Shown here: positions 39,185 through 49,365 of the stretch, one piece after another
Position numbering within the stretch: position 1 is the first letter of the stretch
Layout: each line of letters opens with the position of its first letter
Source of the DNA: Mesorhizobium sp. ES1-1
Lineage (GTDB): Bacteria > Pseudomonadota > Alphaproteobacteria > Rhizobiales > Rhizobiaceae
NCBI RefSeq assembly: GCF_020164785.1
Contig: NZ_JAIUGX010000001.1
Location: forward strand, 186,001 to 250,000
Length of the DNA: 64,000 nucleotides
Direction of reading: 5' to 3'
Position numbers and translations under genes: made by a program
The notes under the pieces: model-generated
Database searches by the model: none
What the model was told of the DNA's origin: nothing
What the model saw: only the letters and a program-made list of their open reading frames with translations

Positions 39185-42100
39185 ATGGCGAGACCTAGAT
39201 CAGTTCCTGTTTGGTCCCGTGAGCGGCTTGCAATGGCGGCATTCCTGGGTTGCCTGGAGTTTGCTCCGCTGCATGCGTTGGCGCAGGAAGCCGGCCCCCG
39301 CCCCTTTCGGATTATGGCTTCGGATGTCGATGACCGTTCGTCATCAGGCACTTCACCGTTCGAGATGACCAAGGAGGACGTCGCGCCCAATCTCGCCGCG
39401 GCGGGCCGGGTGACGACCTATGAAGGAACCGAGTCGGCCGGCAATGCCGCGATCACGAACAATCAGGACGAGTCGGTAGAATTTCTGGACCAGAGCACCG
39501 CCGCGCAAGCCACGATCATCAACAATTCCGGCGGCAGCGCGCTATTTGCTGACCAGTCCACGGCGGGCAGTGCGTTCATGACCAACAATGCCGGGAGTTC
39601 CATCCGGTTCACGGGACAAGCAACCGGCGGCGGCTCCAACATCACCAACAATGAGAATGGCACGATCTCCTTTGACGATCACGCCGTTGGAGGTAACGCC
39701 GCGATTGCCAACAACGGCACCATCCTGTTCCAGGACGACGCCAATGGGCAGCAGGTGAACATCGTCAGCAACGGCGGCGCCACTATCGTTTTTTCTGGCA
39801 ATGCCACGGCCGGCACAGCGCAGATCGCCAACAATGGCTCGCTCGATTTCACGGGGCAAGCGAGCGCCGGTCAAAGCCTCCTCACCAACAATGAGACCGG
39901 GGAGACGACATTTTCCGGCAACAGCACGGCCGCGATTGCCGCCATCACCAACAATGGCGCGCTCACATTCGAGGATGAAGCCACGGCCGGGTCAGCGAGC
40001 ATCATCAACAATCAATCCGGCCTGGTTCTCTTCTCCGGCAGTGCCGATGCCGGTTCGGCCTTCATCGCCAACAGCGGCGAACTCGATTTCGGAGGTACCG
40101 CGTCAGCCGGGGCAGCGGAAATCGCCAACAATGCCAGCGGGGTCTTGGCACTCTCGGATTTCTCCTCGCTCGGCAATGCATCGCTCAACAATGCAGGGCT
40201 GGCGACCTTCTCAGACAATGCAACGGCAGGTGCCGGCACGATCGTGACCGGACCAACCGGACGAACGATCTTTCGTGACCGGAGTTCCGGCGGCACGGCC
40301 GCCCTCGAGACGAACCTCGGCGGCGTCGTGGATTTCTCCGGAATAAGCGATGGTCAGATCGAGGTCGGGTCGATCCAGGGACCGGGAACCTACTATCTCG
40401 GCGGGATCGCGGTCGCCGTAGGAGGAAACAATCTCTCGACGGCGGTTGACGGCGCGCTTCTTGACGGCGGGTCGTCGGGCGGTTCGGGCGGTTCGCTGAT
40501 CAAGACCGGCACCGGCACGTTGACGCTTTCGGGCGCCAACACCTACACGGGAGCAACCGATGTTCGTGGCGGCGTGCTTCAGGCTGGGGCCGCAGGATCC
40601 TTTGCGGCGCGATCTGCCTTCACGATCGCGGATGGCGCGCTGCTCGACCTGGCCGGCTTCGACCAGACGATCGGCTCGCTGGCCGGCACCGGTTCCGTCG
40701 ACCTGGCAACCGCGACGCTGACGGCGGGCGGGGACGGGACCGATAGCGTCTTCGCCGGCGAGATCGGCGGCACCGGAGGTCTTGTCAAGACCGGTGCCGG
40801 CTCGATGGAATTGGCGGGCGTCAGCAGCTATTCGGGCCTGACGGAGATCATGCAGGGATCGCTGATCGTTTCGGGTTCGATCGCGGCTTCTCCTGTCCAG
40901 GTCGATGCGGGCGCGACGCTTGGCGGCGTTGGCATCGTCGGCAGCACCACGGTGGCGGGAACGCTGGCGCGGGCAAATGACGGCGGCACGTTGAGGGTGA
41001 ACGGCGATCTCACCCTGGGCGCCGGTTCGGTCTACAGTCTTTCATTGGACCCAGATCCCGTTCCGAGCCTGGTGACAGCCACGGGAACCGCGACGATCGA
41101 CGGGAGTTCGCTTATCGTCTCGACGAGTGGAGGCTTCACGCTCTCGGGAACCAGCTTCAGGATCCTGACGGCAGCGCAGGTCAATGGCAATTTTGCCGCC
41201 GTTGAGAGCGAAATGCCCTTCATCGACCTGGACCTCACCTATGGCTCCGGAACTGTTGACCTTGATGTTTCAAGGAACGACACCAGCTTTGGCGCGATCG
41301 CAGAGACCGCCAACCAGCGCGCCGTGGCCAATGCGGTAGAGCAATTGCCGGGCGGCGCCATCTCCGATGCCATCGTCGCCTCCGCCGATGCGGCTTCGGC
41401 GCGTGGCGCCTTCGACGCGCTTTCAGGGGAAATCTATCCGAGCCTCGCCAACGGTCTCCTCGAAAGCGACTTGGTCCTGCGCGACATTTTGCTCAGCCGC
41501 ATGAGAGACCCTGCCACGCAAAAAGGCGCGACGGCGGGATCAAGAGCGTGGTTCAATCCCTACTCCACGGATGCCGCCGCCGGCTCCGATGGCAATGCGG
41601 CGGACAGCGACATCAGTCGTTCCGGCTTTCTGACGGGCGGCGATGTCCCGCTAAACGAAAGCTGGCTGGTCGGGGTCGCGGCGGGCTATGGCCAGAGCGA
41701 CTTCGGCGTCGACGCACGCGCCTCGAGCGCAAGCGTCGATACGCTCAGCCTGGCCGCCTATTCGGCTTGGTCTGGCTCGGGGTTTCGCGGCAAATTCGGC
41801 GGGCTCTATTCGTGGCACGACATCAAGTCGGCCCGCCATGTCGCCTTCGGCACGTTCGAGGACGACGTCACAGGCGCCTATGATGCGTCGAGCGGCGAGG
41901 TGTTCGGCGAGATCGACTATCCGATTATGGCGAACCGGGTGGAGATCGCTCCGTTCATCAATCTAACCTACGCCCGTTGGGATTCGGAAGATTGGTCCGA
42001 GAGCGGCGGCGACGCCTCCCTGGATGTTCAGGCCTCTCATATGAATGGCCTGGTGACGACATCCGGCATGCGCATTGCGGCCGACATGTCCTTGGACCGG

Positions 42101-42355
42101 GACCTGCTTGTCCGCTTCGGCGCCATGGCCGGATGGCGGACGTCTACCTTCGACGAATCCGGGCAGTGGCATCAGTTGGCGGGCACAGCCCCGTTTTTCA
42201 TCGGCGGCGTCCCCGTCGAGCGGAACGCCGCGGTGTTGGGTGCCGATATGCGCATCGTTTTCAAATCCATCTCGCTTGGCCTGGCGTATGACGGAATGAT
42301 GGGAGGCGACACGCAGCACCACTCATACCAAGGTTTCCTCAACGTGAAATTCTGA
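39185..42355 (+). CDS. Autotransporter (type V secretion) with repetitive passenger
   Basis: Outer-membrane autotransporter of 1056 residues. It has a signal peptide ending near HALA-QEAG (about residue 34). The passenger has about 14 imperfect 19-21-residue repeats (about 83-360) around a TAGxAxIxNNG-x-x-x-F-x-x-x core. These are followed by two PATR-type strands (IKTGTGTLTLSGANTYTGAT and VKTGAGSMELAGVSSYSG) that mark a beta-helix. The C-terminal beta-barrel (about 785-1056) begins near SRAWFNPYS and ends in phenylalanine, as barrel insertion requires. ATG 39185 has GGAG at proper spacing; ATG 39167 has none. It is probably a surface adhesin, and the cellulose operon begins 105 nt downstream. 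Confidence 0.9.
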   Translation: MARPRSVPVWSRERLAMAAFLGCLEFAPLHALAQEAGPRPFRIMASDVDDRSSSGTSPFEMTKEDVAPNLAAAGRVTTYEGTESAGNAAITNNQDESVEFLDQSTAAQATIINNSGGSALFADQSTAGSAFMTNNAGSSIRFTGQATGGGSNITNNENGTISFDDHAVGGNAAIANNGTILFQDDANGQQVNIVSNGGATIVFSGNATAGTAQIANNGSLDFTGQASAGQSLLTNNETGETTFSGNSTAAIAAITNNGALTFEDEATAGSASIINNQSGLVLFSGSADAGSAFIANSGELDFGGTASAGAAEIANNASGVLALSDFSSLGNASLNNAGLATFSDNATAGAGTIVTGPTGRTIFRDRSSGGTAALETNLGGVVDFSGISDGQIEVGSIQGPGTYYLGGIAVAVGGNNLSTAVDGALLDGGSSGGSGGSLIKTGTGTLTLSGANTYTGATDVRGGVLQAGAAGSFAARSAFTIADGALLDLAGFDQTIGSLAGTGSVDLATATLTAGGDGTDSVFAGEIGGTGGLVKTGAGSMELAGVSSYSGLTEIMQGSLIVSGSIAASPVQVDAGATLGGVGIVGSTTVAGTLARANDGGTLRVNGDLTLGAGSVYSLSLDPDPVPSLVTATGTATIDGSSLIVSTSGGFTLSGTSFRILTAAQVNGNFAAVESEMPFIDLDLTYGSGTVDLDVSRNDTSFGAIAETANQRAVANAVEQLPGGAISDAIVASADAASARGAFDALSGEIYPSLANGLLESDLVLRDILLSRMRDPATQKGATAGSRAWFNPYSTDAAAGSDGNAADSDISRSGFLTGGDVPLNESWLVGVAAGYGQSDFGVDARASSASVDTLSLAAYSAWSGSGFRGKFGGLYSWHDIKSARHVAFGTFEDDVTGAYDASSGEVFGEIDYPIMANRVEIAPFINLTYARWDSEDWSESGGDASLDVQASHMNGLVTTSGMRIAADMSLDRDLLVRFGAMAGWRTSTFDESGQWHQLAGTAPFFIGGVPVERNAAVLGADMRIVFKSISLGLAYDGMMGGDTQHHSYQGFLNVKF
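39413..40260 (+). repeat. Degenerate 57-63-bp coding repeats in autotransporter passenger
   Basis: About 14 consecutive in-frame units of 19-21 codons encoding an NN-containing turn and an aromatic strand (for example GTAQIANNGSLDFTGQASA, GSAFIANSGELDFGGTASA). The nucleotide identity between units is low; the pattern is clearest in protein. Confidence 0.75.
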
Positions 42356-42460
42356 TGATTAGTGGCATTTTTGACTCGGTCGCAAGTTTACTTGGGGGCA
42401 AGCACTTGCAATCGGCATTAACCCTTCGACGGCGGGGGCGAATCTTTTAGAGTCGTGGCC

Positions 42461-43525
42461 ATGGACTTCGCTAGCGCCAGTCACGTCTGTTCCTTGCCGA
42501 GGGCGCGCACCGCTTCAATTTGGGCTGGCGCGGCTTCTTGGCTGAATGCCGTGGGGATCGCGGCGGCACTGGTCCTTGGCGGCTGTGCGGCTCAAACGCG
42601 CCCGCTTACCAACGCTTCCGATACCAGCATGGTCCCCAATGACACCGCCTTTGCGTTCCTGGCGCCCGGCGGACCCGCGATCTCCGCGGTGCTCGAGCGA
42701 CGATTTTCCAACGCCACGCAGCAGGACATCCTGCTTTCGACGTCGGCGCACACACCCGGGCAAAACATGTTGCGGGTGCAGATCTTCGGGCCGGTCGACA
42801 CGACTGAGGCAGGACAGGACAGGCTTCGCGAGGGCTATCTCCCCATTGGCAATGTCGGCTCGGAAATGCGGCAGGTCCTGCCTGGCATCCGGATGCAGAC
42901 ATCGCCCTACTACGTTCAGAACAAATACGGCCCGTTCGGCTATGCCGTCGGACGCTCGGCTTCAGGCGACACCTGTCTCTATGGCTGGCAGCGCATAAGC
43001 TCGATGGGGACAACGCAGACCTGGGTCGGCAACAGGGGGTCTGTCCAGGTGCGGCTGCGCATCTGCGACCAGAACGCGAGCGAGCAAAAGCTGCTCGAAG
43101 TCATGTATGGCTATACGATCAGCACCTATTTCAAGTCACGCAACTGGAATCCTTACGGCGTGCCCGCCTCGCCCGACCCTTCGCTGGGACGGTCCGGACA
43201 ACCGATCTATCCCGTGGGCGTGTCGCGTTTCGAGACGGTGACCAGCCCGCCGCCCCCGCGCCAGCCCGTGCCTCGCGCCAGCCGGGCGCGGTCCGAGATT
43301 GCCATCGAACCACAGCAGGCCGCGGTGCTCGCGGCGCCTGTCGGCCCGACGGTACCGCCGCCGCCCGGCTCAGGCCCTTCGACGCAGAGCCCGAGAGCCG
43401 CAGCGACGATCCGGCCTCCGACATCGCCAGCCGCGGCAGCACAAGCCGCCGACCCGGGCTTGGGAATAGTCGTTCCACCGCCCCCATGCGCCCCAACCGC
43501 GGCGTCGGACGGCTGCAAGCCGTGA
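42461..43525 (+). CDS. bcsN: Cellulose biosynthesis protein BcsN
   Basis: Predicted lipoprotein of 354 residues. Hydrophobic stretch and lipobox ALVLGGCAA (cysteine near residue 42), then the BcsN domain (about 60-260), recognisable by PNDTAFAFLAPGGPAISAVLERRF and by TCLYGWQRI followed by VQVRLRICD. The C-terminal 90 residues are a Pro/Ala-rich low-complexity tail. BcsN is a rhizobial accessory protein of cellulose operons with unresolved function. ATG 42461 was chosen over GTG 42455 in the same frame. It is followed by 181 nt before bcsA, so bcsA may also have its own promoter. Confidence 0.85.
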   Translation: MDFASASHVCSLPRARTASIWAGAASWLNAVGIAAALVLGGCAAQTRPLTNASDTSMVPNDTAFAFLAPGGPAISAVLERRFSNATQQDILLSTSAHTPGQNMLRVQIFGPVDTTEAGQDRLREGYLPIGNVGSEMRQVLPGIRMQTSPYYVQNKYGPFGYAVGRSASGDTCLYGWQRISSMGTTQTWVGNRGSVQVRLRICDQNASEQKLLEVMYGYTISTYFKSRNWNPYGVPASPDPSLGRSGQPIYPVGVSRFETVTSPPPPRQPVPRASRARSEIAIEPQQAAVLAAPVGPTVPPPPGSGPSTQSPRAAATIRPPTSPAAAAQAADPGLGIVVPPPPCAPTAASDGCKP

Positions 43526-43706
43526 GCGTTTAGACAGTGTTTACCAAGACGCGACGCGAGAGTGGCGCGCAATCCTACATCAACCATTGCGTGCTTTGAT
43601 GCTACACTGGCCAATGGGTGAAAGCTTCGCAGTCGGGCATCTGGCGGTCGTTGCCGGGACGCGGTCCAAAACGGGCGGCAGGCGTCTAAACGTAAAGGCG
43701 CGTTGA

Positions 43707-45902
43707 ATGCGGAAGTTCCTGATGGTTGTGCAATGGGCGGTGGCGTCGGCATGCGTGCTGACGATGGTCACGCTGCCCATAAGCCTGGAGACCCAGTTGG
43801 TTGCCGGTATGCTGGTGCTGTTCGGCATGATGGTGCTTAAGCTGATCCGGCCCGATGGCATCTGGCGATTGGTGGCCCTTGCGTTCGGCACGGCCATCGT
43901 CATGCGCTATGTCTACTGGCGCACGACAAGCACCCTGCCGCCCTTCAACCAGCTTGAAAACTTCATTCCCGGGTTTCTGCTTTACCTGGCGGAACTATAC
44001 AGCGTCATGATGCTGGCCCTGAGCCTTTTCGTGGTTGCGTTGCCACTGGCGCCGCGCCCATCGCGGGCCAATTCCAATGATCGCCTGCCTACCGTCGACG
44101 TGTTCATCCCGACCTACAACGAGGACGCCGATCTGTTGGCCAACACCATGGCGGCGGCAAAGGGCATGGATTATCCCGCCGATCGGGTGAATGTCTGGCT
44201 GCTTGATGATGGCGGCACCGTCCAGAAGCGCAACGCCGACAAGATCGGCGACGCCAACAATGCGCAGCGCCGCTACGAACAACTGCAGAAGTTGAGCGCG
44301 GACCTGGGTGTGAAATACCTGACGCGCGACCGCAACGAGCATGCAAAGGCCGGCAATCTCAACAACGGACTGGCACAGTCGACCGGCGAACTCATCGCGG
44401 TGTTCGATGCTGACCACGCGCCGGCGCGCGATTTTCTCAAGGAGACGGTCGGCTATTTCGACGAGGATCCGCGACTCTTCCTCGTCCAGACCCCGCACTT
44501 CTTCCTTAATCCAGACCCGGTCGAACGGAACCTCCGGACCTTCGAAAACATGCCGTCCGAAAACGAGATGTTCTACGGGATCATCCAGCGCGGGCTCGAC
44601 AAATGGAACGCTGCGTTCTTCTGTGGCTCGGCTGCCGTTCTGCGGCGTGCGGCGCTGGTCGAAACCAAAGGCTTCAGCGGCGTCAGTATTACCGAGGACT
44701 GCGAGACGGCCATCGAACTGCACGCGCGCGGCTGGCACAGCGTCTATGTCGACAAGCCATTGATTGCAGGGTTGCAGCCGGCAACCTTCGCCAGCTTCAT
44801 CGGTCAGAGAAGCCGTTGGGCGCAGGGCATGATGCAGATCCTGCGGTTCCGTTTCCCACCCTTCAAGAGAGGGCTCTCGATCCCGCAGCGGCTTTGCTAC
44901 ATGTCATCGACGCTATTCTGGCTGTTCCCCTTCCCGCGCACGATATTCCTGGTCGCGCCGTTGTTCTATCTGTTCTTCGACCTGCAGATTTTCACCGCGT
45001 CGGGCGGTGAATTCATGGCCTACACGCTCACCTACATGATCGTGAACCTGATGATGCAGAATTATCTCTACGGCGCCTTCCGCTGGCCATGGGTGTCGGA
45101 GCTTTACGAGTATGTGCAGACCGTCCATCTGCTTCCCGCGGTGATCTCCGTTATCCTCAATCCGCGCAAGCCGACCTTCAAGGTCACGGCGAAGGATGAA
45201 TCGATCACGACGAGCCGGCTTTCCGAAATCGGCAGGCCGTTCTTCGTCATTTTCGGCGTCCTGCTGGTGGGCGTCGCGATGACCGTCTACAAGGTCTATG
45301 CCGAGCCCTTCAAAGCGGACGTCACGCTGGTGGTGGGCGGTTGGAACCTCATCAATCTGATCATGGCCGGCTGCGCCTTGGGCGTTGTGTCCGAGCGCGG
45401 CGAACGATCCGCGACGCGGCGCGTCAAGGTCAGCCGACGCTGCGACTTCGAGTTGAACGGCAGATCGCTGCAGGGCACCATAGAGAACGTGTCGGCCAAC
45501 GGGGCGCGGGTGCTGGTGTTCGGCGCGGATCTCGACGAACTCAGCAAGGACGCCGAGGCGGGTATTCGTTTCAAGCTTTTCGCCGACGGGTCCGAGGCCG
45601 TGCTGCCCGTGACCATCAGGAACTTCGAACGGACAACCGACAGCATTGCCATCGGTTGTCTTTACATGCCGACCGAAGCCGTTCACCACCGGCTCGTGGC
45701 CGATCTGATCTTCGCGAATTCCAAGCAGTGGGAGCAGTTCCAGCTCTCACGCCGTGGAAACCCCGGTCTGCTGCGCGGCACGTTCTGGTTCCTGCGGCTG
45801 GCGATTTTCCAGACCTCCCGGGGCCTGCTCTATTTCTGGCGGGACTTGCGCGGCGCGTCCGCACCCTTGCCAGCAGGACAGCTTGCGGAGAAGCGGACAT
45901 GA
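43707..45902 (+). CDS. bcsA: Cellulose synthase catalytic subunit BcsA
   Basis: Inner-membrane glycosyltransferase family 2 enzyme of 731 residues that polymerises UDP-glucose into beta-1,4-glucan and extrudes it. All catalytic motifs are present: DDG (167-169), DAD (234-236), TED (329-331) and QRSRW (367-371). Hydrophobic helices flank the catalytic domain at about 10-110 and 400-570. A C-terminal PilZ domain (about 565-670) has RxxxR (R567-R571) and NVSANG (594-599), so the enzyme should be activated by cyclic di-GMP. Its stop overlaps the bcsB start (ATGA, 45899-45902). Confidence 0.95.
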   Translation: MRKFLMVVQWAVASACVLTMVTLPISLETQLVAGMLVLFGMMVLKLIRPDGIWRLVALAFGTAIVMRYVYWRTTSTLPPFNQLENFIPGFLLYLAELYSVMMLALSLFVVALPLAPRPSRANSNDRLPTVDVFIPTYNEDADLLANTMAAAKGMDYPADRVNVWLLDDGGTVQKRNADKIGDANNAQRRYEQLQKLSADLGVKYLTRDRNEHAKAGNLNNGLAQSTGELIAVFDADHAPARDFLKETVGYFDEDPRLFLVQTPHFFLNPDPVERNLRTFENMPSENEMFYGIIQRGLDKWNAAFFCGSAAVLRRAALVETKGFSGVSITEDCETAIELHARGWHSVYVDKPLIAGLQPATFASFIGQRSRWAQGMMQILRFRFPPFKRGLSIPQRLCYMSSTLFWLFPFPRTIFLVAPLFYLFFDLQIFTASGGEFMAYTLTYMIVNLMMQNYLYGAFRWPWVSELYEYVQTVHLLPAVISVILNPRKPTFKVTAKDESITTSRLSEIGRPFFVIFGVLLVGVAMTVYKVYAEPFKADVTLVVGGWNLINLIMAGCALGVVSERGERSATRRVKVSRRCDFELNGRSLQGTIENVSANGARVLVFGADLDELSKDAEAGIRFKLFADGSEAVLPVTIRNFERTTDSIAIGCLYMPTEAVHHRLVADLIFANSKQWEQFQLSRRGNPGLLRGTFWFLRLAIFQTSRGLLYFWRDLRGASAPLPAGQLAEKRT

Positions 45903-48307
45903 GGATCGGTTTCGCACCGTTTGCTCTGCTGCTCCTGGCAGCCTCGCCGGCAGGCGCGCAGTCCAACTCGTTCGACATGTCCACTGAGAAGCCGGCCACC
46001 CCAGCACCGGCCGCGCCGGCACCGGGCGCTCCAGCACCAGTAGCTCCAGTACCGGCGGCTCCAACTCCGGCGGCTGCAACGCCCACACTCGCGCCCAATC
46101 CGGCGCCCGTGCAACAACAGGCCTCTCCTGCCGCCAACGAGCCAATCGCTGCGCCAGAAGCCGCGGCTCAGGCGCGACGTTACATAGTCCCTTTCTCCGA
46201 CCTCGTTTTTTCCGGAGAGTATGCTCAACGCTCCTGGTCCGTCTTTCTCACGCCGGAGCAGGCAGCGTCCAAAACCGAGTTCCACCTCGGCTACCAGAAT
46301 GCTGTCGTCGTCGCGCCCGAGGCATCGCGGCTGAAAGTATCCATCAATGGGAGCTCGGTGGTCGATGCGCCAATAGCTTCGTCGGACAATCCATCCGACA
46401 TGGTGGTCGACGTCCCGGCGAATGTTCTGCATGCGGGTCTGAACGACATCGTCATGTCCGCGGTACAGAGGCATCGCACCGATTGTACCATAGAATCGAC
46501 CTATGAATTGTGGACGCAGATCGAGACCGGCAGCACCTTCCTGTCGTTCGATGATGCTGATGCCGGTCGTTGGAAGCGGATCGAGGATGTGCGCGCAGTC
46601 GGCGTCGACGAAAACGGCTCGACGACCTTCAATCTGATCGTCCCCTCGATGGGGCAGACCATCTCTACATCGCCGACGGTCCGTCTTGGCGAGGGACTGG
46701 CCTTGATGGCGAACATGCCGAACCAGTCGTTCAACGTCAGCGAAAGCGGTTCACCCTCAAACAAGCCCGGCACGGCTACCATCGTCCTCGGGCCGGCCTC
46801 CGAACTGTCCAACGTTCTGGCGACGGTCCCGGCAGGCGCCGAGGCAGGACCTATCGCCACATTGGTCGATGATCCCAAGTTCGGTCCCTCCACCCTGGTG
46901 GTCAGCGGTCCCAATTGGCAGGCCATCAACATGGCGATCGACGACATCGCCAAGCAGGTCGACCGGCCCGCGACCAGTCTCAGGGCAACGCTGGCCACGC
47001 GCACGTGGCGCACTCCCGACGTGCCCATGCTGTTGACCGCCAGCAACCTCAAATTCTCGGAACTGGGGGTGAGCACACTGGAATTCGCGGGACGCAGGGT
47101 ACGCACGGATTTCGCGGTCGGCGTGCCGTCCGACTTTTATGCCGAAGCCTACGGCCAGGCCACGATCCTGCTGGACGCCGCCTACACGCAAGATGTTCTG
47201 CCCGGAAGCCACATCGACGTCTATGTGAACGACAATATCGCCGCCACCGTGCCGATCACCACATTCGGTGGCGAAATCCTGCGGCATCTGCCCATCAAGG
47301 TGACGATGCGGCATTTCAAGCCGGGCGCCAATACAGTGGCCATCGAGGCCGTCCTCATGACCCAGGCGGACGCGACCTGCGCGCCAGGGGCAACGGCACA
47401 AAGCGGCCAGCGTTTCGTCGTATTCGACAGCTCCGAATTCGTCATGCCGAGCTTTGCCCGGATCGCCAGGACGCCCAACCTGGCGGCAATCAGCGGAACC
47501 GGCTTTCCCTATTCACGGGCCGAATATGCGATTCCTCTGATCATGGACCGCACGCAGCCGGAAATCATATCCGCAGCGGTCACGTTCATGGCTCGCATCT
47601 CGGTAGCGGCCGGCCGGCTGATACCGGTGGATTCCTCGACCGCTGCTGCCGCGGTGGGCAACCGGAATGCCGTTTTCGTCAGCGCGATTTCGCAAGTGCC
47701 GTCCGCCGTGCTGGCGCAGGTTGGCATCTCTAACCAGACCTCCTCGGCCTGGGGCGAAACCGTTGCATCCATACAGCCCAACACCGAGGCGACGTTCGAT
47801 CAATGGCGAGAGAAGCTGCGCGGCGGCGGCTGGCGCGGCCAGGTCAGTTCGCTGCAGGACTGGATGAACCGGACATTCAACCTTTCAACCAACTCCTTCC
47901 GTATCTTCCCCGGCCGCGCACCGGATTTCACCCCGCAGGGCACAGCGCGCTTGGTGATTGCCCAGGAAGCCAGCCCGATCAGCGGAGGCACCTGGACGCT
48001 GGTCACAGCGCCGACGGTCGGCGCGCTTCGTGACGGCGTCCGAGCGCTGACCGACCAGACAATGTGGCGGAAGATGGGGGGACGTATCACGACGGTGGAT
48101 GCCGGGGAAAACAAGGTCTCCACGCTTCCCGTCGCGCGCTTCGATTTTTTCGAGACGCAGCCCTTCTCCCTGGCGAACTACCGCCTCATCGTCGCGAACT
48201 GGTTGTCAGCCAACGCGCTGTCCTACGCCGTGATCTTGATACTTCTTTCGATCGTGCTGGGTTTTGCCACGGCCGGCCTGCTGGGCTCACTGGGCCGGAA
48301 AAAGTGA
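45899..48307 (+). CDS. bcsB: Cellulose synthase regulatory subunit BcsB
   Basis: Periplasmic, membrane-anchored partner of BcsA, 802 residues. Signal peptide (MRIGFAPFALLLLAASPAGA), a Pro/Ala-rich linker (about 25-80), then the jellyroll/flavodoxin-like BcsB body (for example RYIVPFSDLVFSGEYAQRSWSVFL), and a C-terminal transmembrane anchor (LSYAVILILLSIVLGFATAGLLG) ending GRKK. ATG 45899 overlaps the bcsA stop. The anchor helix is needed for BcsA activity in characterised systems. The gene overlaps bcsZ by four bases (GTGA). Confidence 0.93.
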   Translation: MRIGFAPFALLLLAASPAGAQSNSFDMSTEKPATPAPAAPAPGAPAPVAPVPAAPTPAAATPTLAPNPAPVQQQASPAANEPIAAPEAAAQARRYIVPFSDLVFSGEYAQRSWSVFLTPEQAASKTEFHLGYQNAVVVAPEASRLKVSINGSSVVDAPIASSDNPSDMVVDVPANVLHAGLNDIVMSAVQRHRTDCTIESTYELWTQIETGSTFLSFDDADAGRWKRIEDVRAVGVDENGSTTFNLIVPSMGQTISTSPTVRLGEGLALMANMPNQSFNVSESGSPSNKPGTATIVLGPASELSNVLATVPAGAEAGPIATLVDDPKFGPSTLVVSGPNWQAINMAIDDIAKQVDRPATSLRATLATRTWRTPDVPMLLTASNLKFSELGVSTLEFAGRRVRTDFAVGVPSDFYAEAYGQATILLDAAYTQDVLPGSHIDVYVNDNIAATVPITTFGGEILRHLPIKVTMRHFKPGANTVAIEAVLMTQADATCAPGATAQSGQRFVVFDSSEFVMPSFARIARTPNLAAISGTGFPYSRAEYAIPLIMDRTQPEIISAAVTFMARISVAAGRLIPVDSSTAAAAVGNRNAVFVSAISQVPSAVLAQVGISNQTSSAWGETVASIQPNTEATFDQWREKLRGGGWRGQVSSLQDWMNRTFNLSTNSFRIFPGRAPDFTPQGTARLVIAQEASPISGGTWTLVTAPTVGALRDGVRALTDQTMWRKMGGRITTVDAGENKVSTLPVARFDFFETQPFSLANYRLIVANWLSANALSYAVILILLSIVLGFATAGLLGSLGRKK

Positions 48308-49365
48308 GAGGTTCCGCGCGATACCTGTTTCTGACGCTTGCGGCCATGTTGCCAGTAATCGCTGCATGTCCCCGGCCCGCGCTCGCGGCTGGGGCAGTAA
48401 CGGCCAAGGAATGGGCTCTCTACCGGGAAAAATTTCTCGACCCGACTGGAAGAATCGTAGACAACGCGAATGGCAATATCAGCCATAGTGAGGGACAGGG
48501 ATACGGTCTGCTCTTGTCTTACCTTGCCGAAAATCGCGGCGATTTCGATCGCATCTGGGCGTTCACCCGCACTGAGATGCTGCTGCGGGACGACGGATTG
48601 GCTGCCTGGAAATGGGAACCGGGCGCGACACCGCATGTGACGGACGCCAACAACGCCACTGACGGCGACCTGCTGATCGCCTACGCGCTGGCGCTTGCAG
48701 GACACGCCTGGGAGCGTCCGGATCTCACCACAGCGGCCGCCGGTATCGCTGCTGCGCTTGCGGCCGGGGGCGTCGAGAAGGTGGGAGACCTGGTGTTGCT
48801 CAAACCGGGCAATTCGGGGTTCGGGGCCGCTGACCGAGCCGACGGGCCGGTGATCAACCCTTCCTACTGGGTTTTCGAGGCGCTCCCCGCAATGGCGGAG
48901 CTCATGCCCGACGGGCCGTGGTCGGAGCTTTCCGACAGCGGCAAGACAGTACTCGCGGCCAGCATGAAGATCGGTCCGTCGGGCCTGCCTCCGGATTGGG
49001 TTTCGCTGAGAGCCAAGCCGCGTCCTGCCGACGGGTTTCCCCAGGAATTCGGCTATAACGCGTTCCGCATTCCGCTTTACCTCATTCGCGCCGGCAGCCG
49101 CGATCGCGCTTTGCTGGAGCCGTTCGTCACGCATATGCGCGATGCGGAAGGGCGCGTGCTTGTCGTCGACATCGCCCTCGGGCAAGCACGACAGGCGCTC
49201 GCCGATGTCGGCTATCGCATTATTCCAGCACTCGTGTCTTGCGTGCTCGATGGAACGCCTTTGCCGGACGAGATGCAGTCATTTGCACCGACGGACTATT
49301 ATCCATCGACCCTTCAGCTGCTGGCACTTTCCTTCGCTAGGCGTCAGCATCCGGAATGTCTATGA
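48304..49365 (+). CDS. bcsZ: Periplasmic endoglucanase BcsZ (GH8)
   Basis: Glycoside hydrolase family 8 cellulase of 353 residues that trims nascent cellulose; known as CelC in rhizobia. N-terminal signal peptide (about 1-28, ending ALA-AG). The GH8 landmarks HSEGQGYG (61-68, with the general acid Glu63), DANNATDGD (114-122) and NPSYW are present. The position where E. coli-type BcsZ has the catalytic-base Asp (SYDAxR) reads GYNAFR here, with Asn252. The start is GTG 48304 in a GTGA overlap with bcsB. It overlaps bcsK by four bases. Confidence 0.92.
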   Translation: MRGSARYLFLTLAAMLPVIAACPRPALAAGAVTAKEWALYREKFLDPTGRIVDNANGNISHSEGQGYGLLLSYLAENRGDFDRIWAFTRTEMLLRDDGLAAWKWEPGATPHVTDANNATDGDLLIAYALALAGHAWERPDLTTAAAGIAAALAAGGVEKVGDLVLLKPGNSGFGAADRADGPVINPSYWVFEALPAMAELMPDGPWSELSDSGKTVLAASMKIGPSGLPPDWVSLRAKPRPADGFPQEFGYNAFRIPLYLIRAGSRDRALLEPFVTHMRDAEGRVLVVDIALGQARQALADVGYRIIPALVSCVLDGTPLPDEMQSFAPTDYYPSTLQLLALSFARRQHPECL

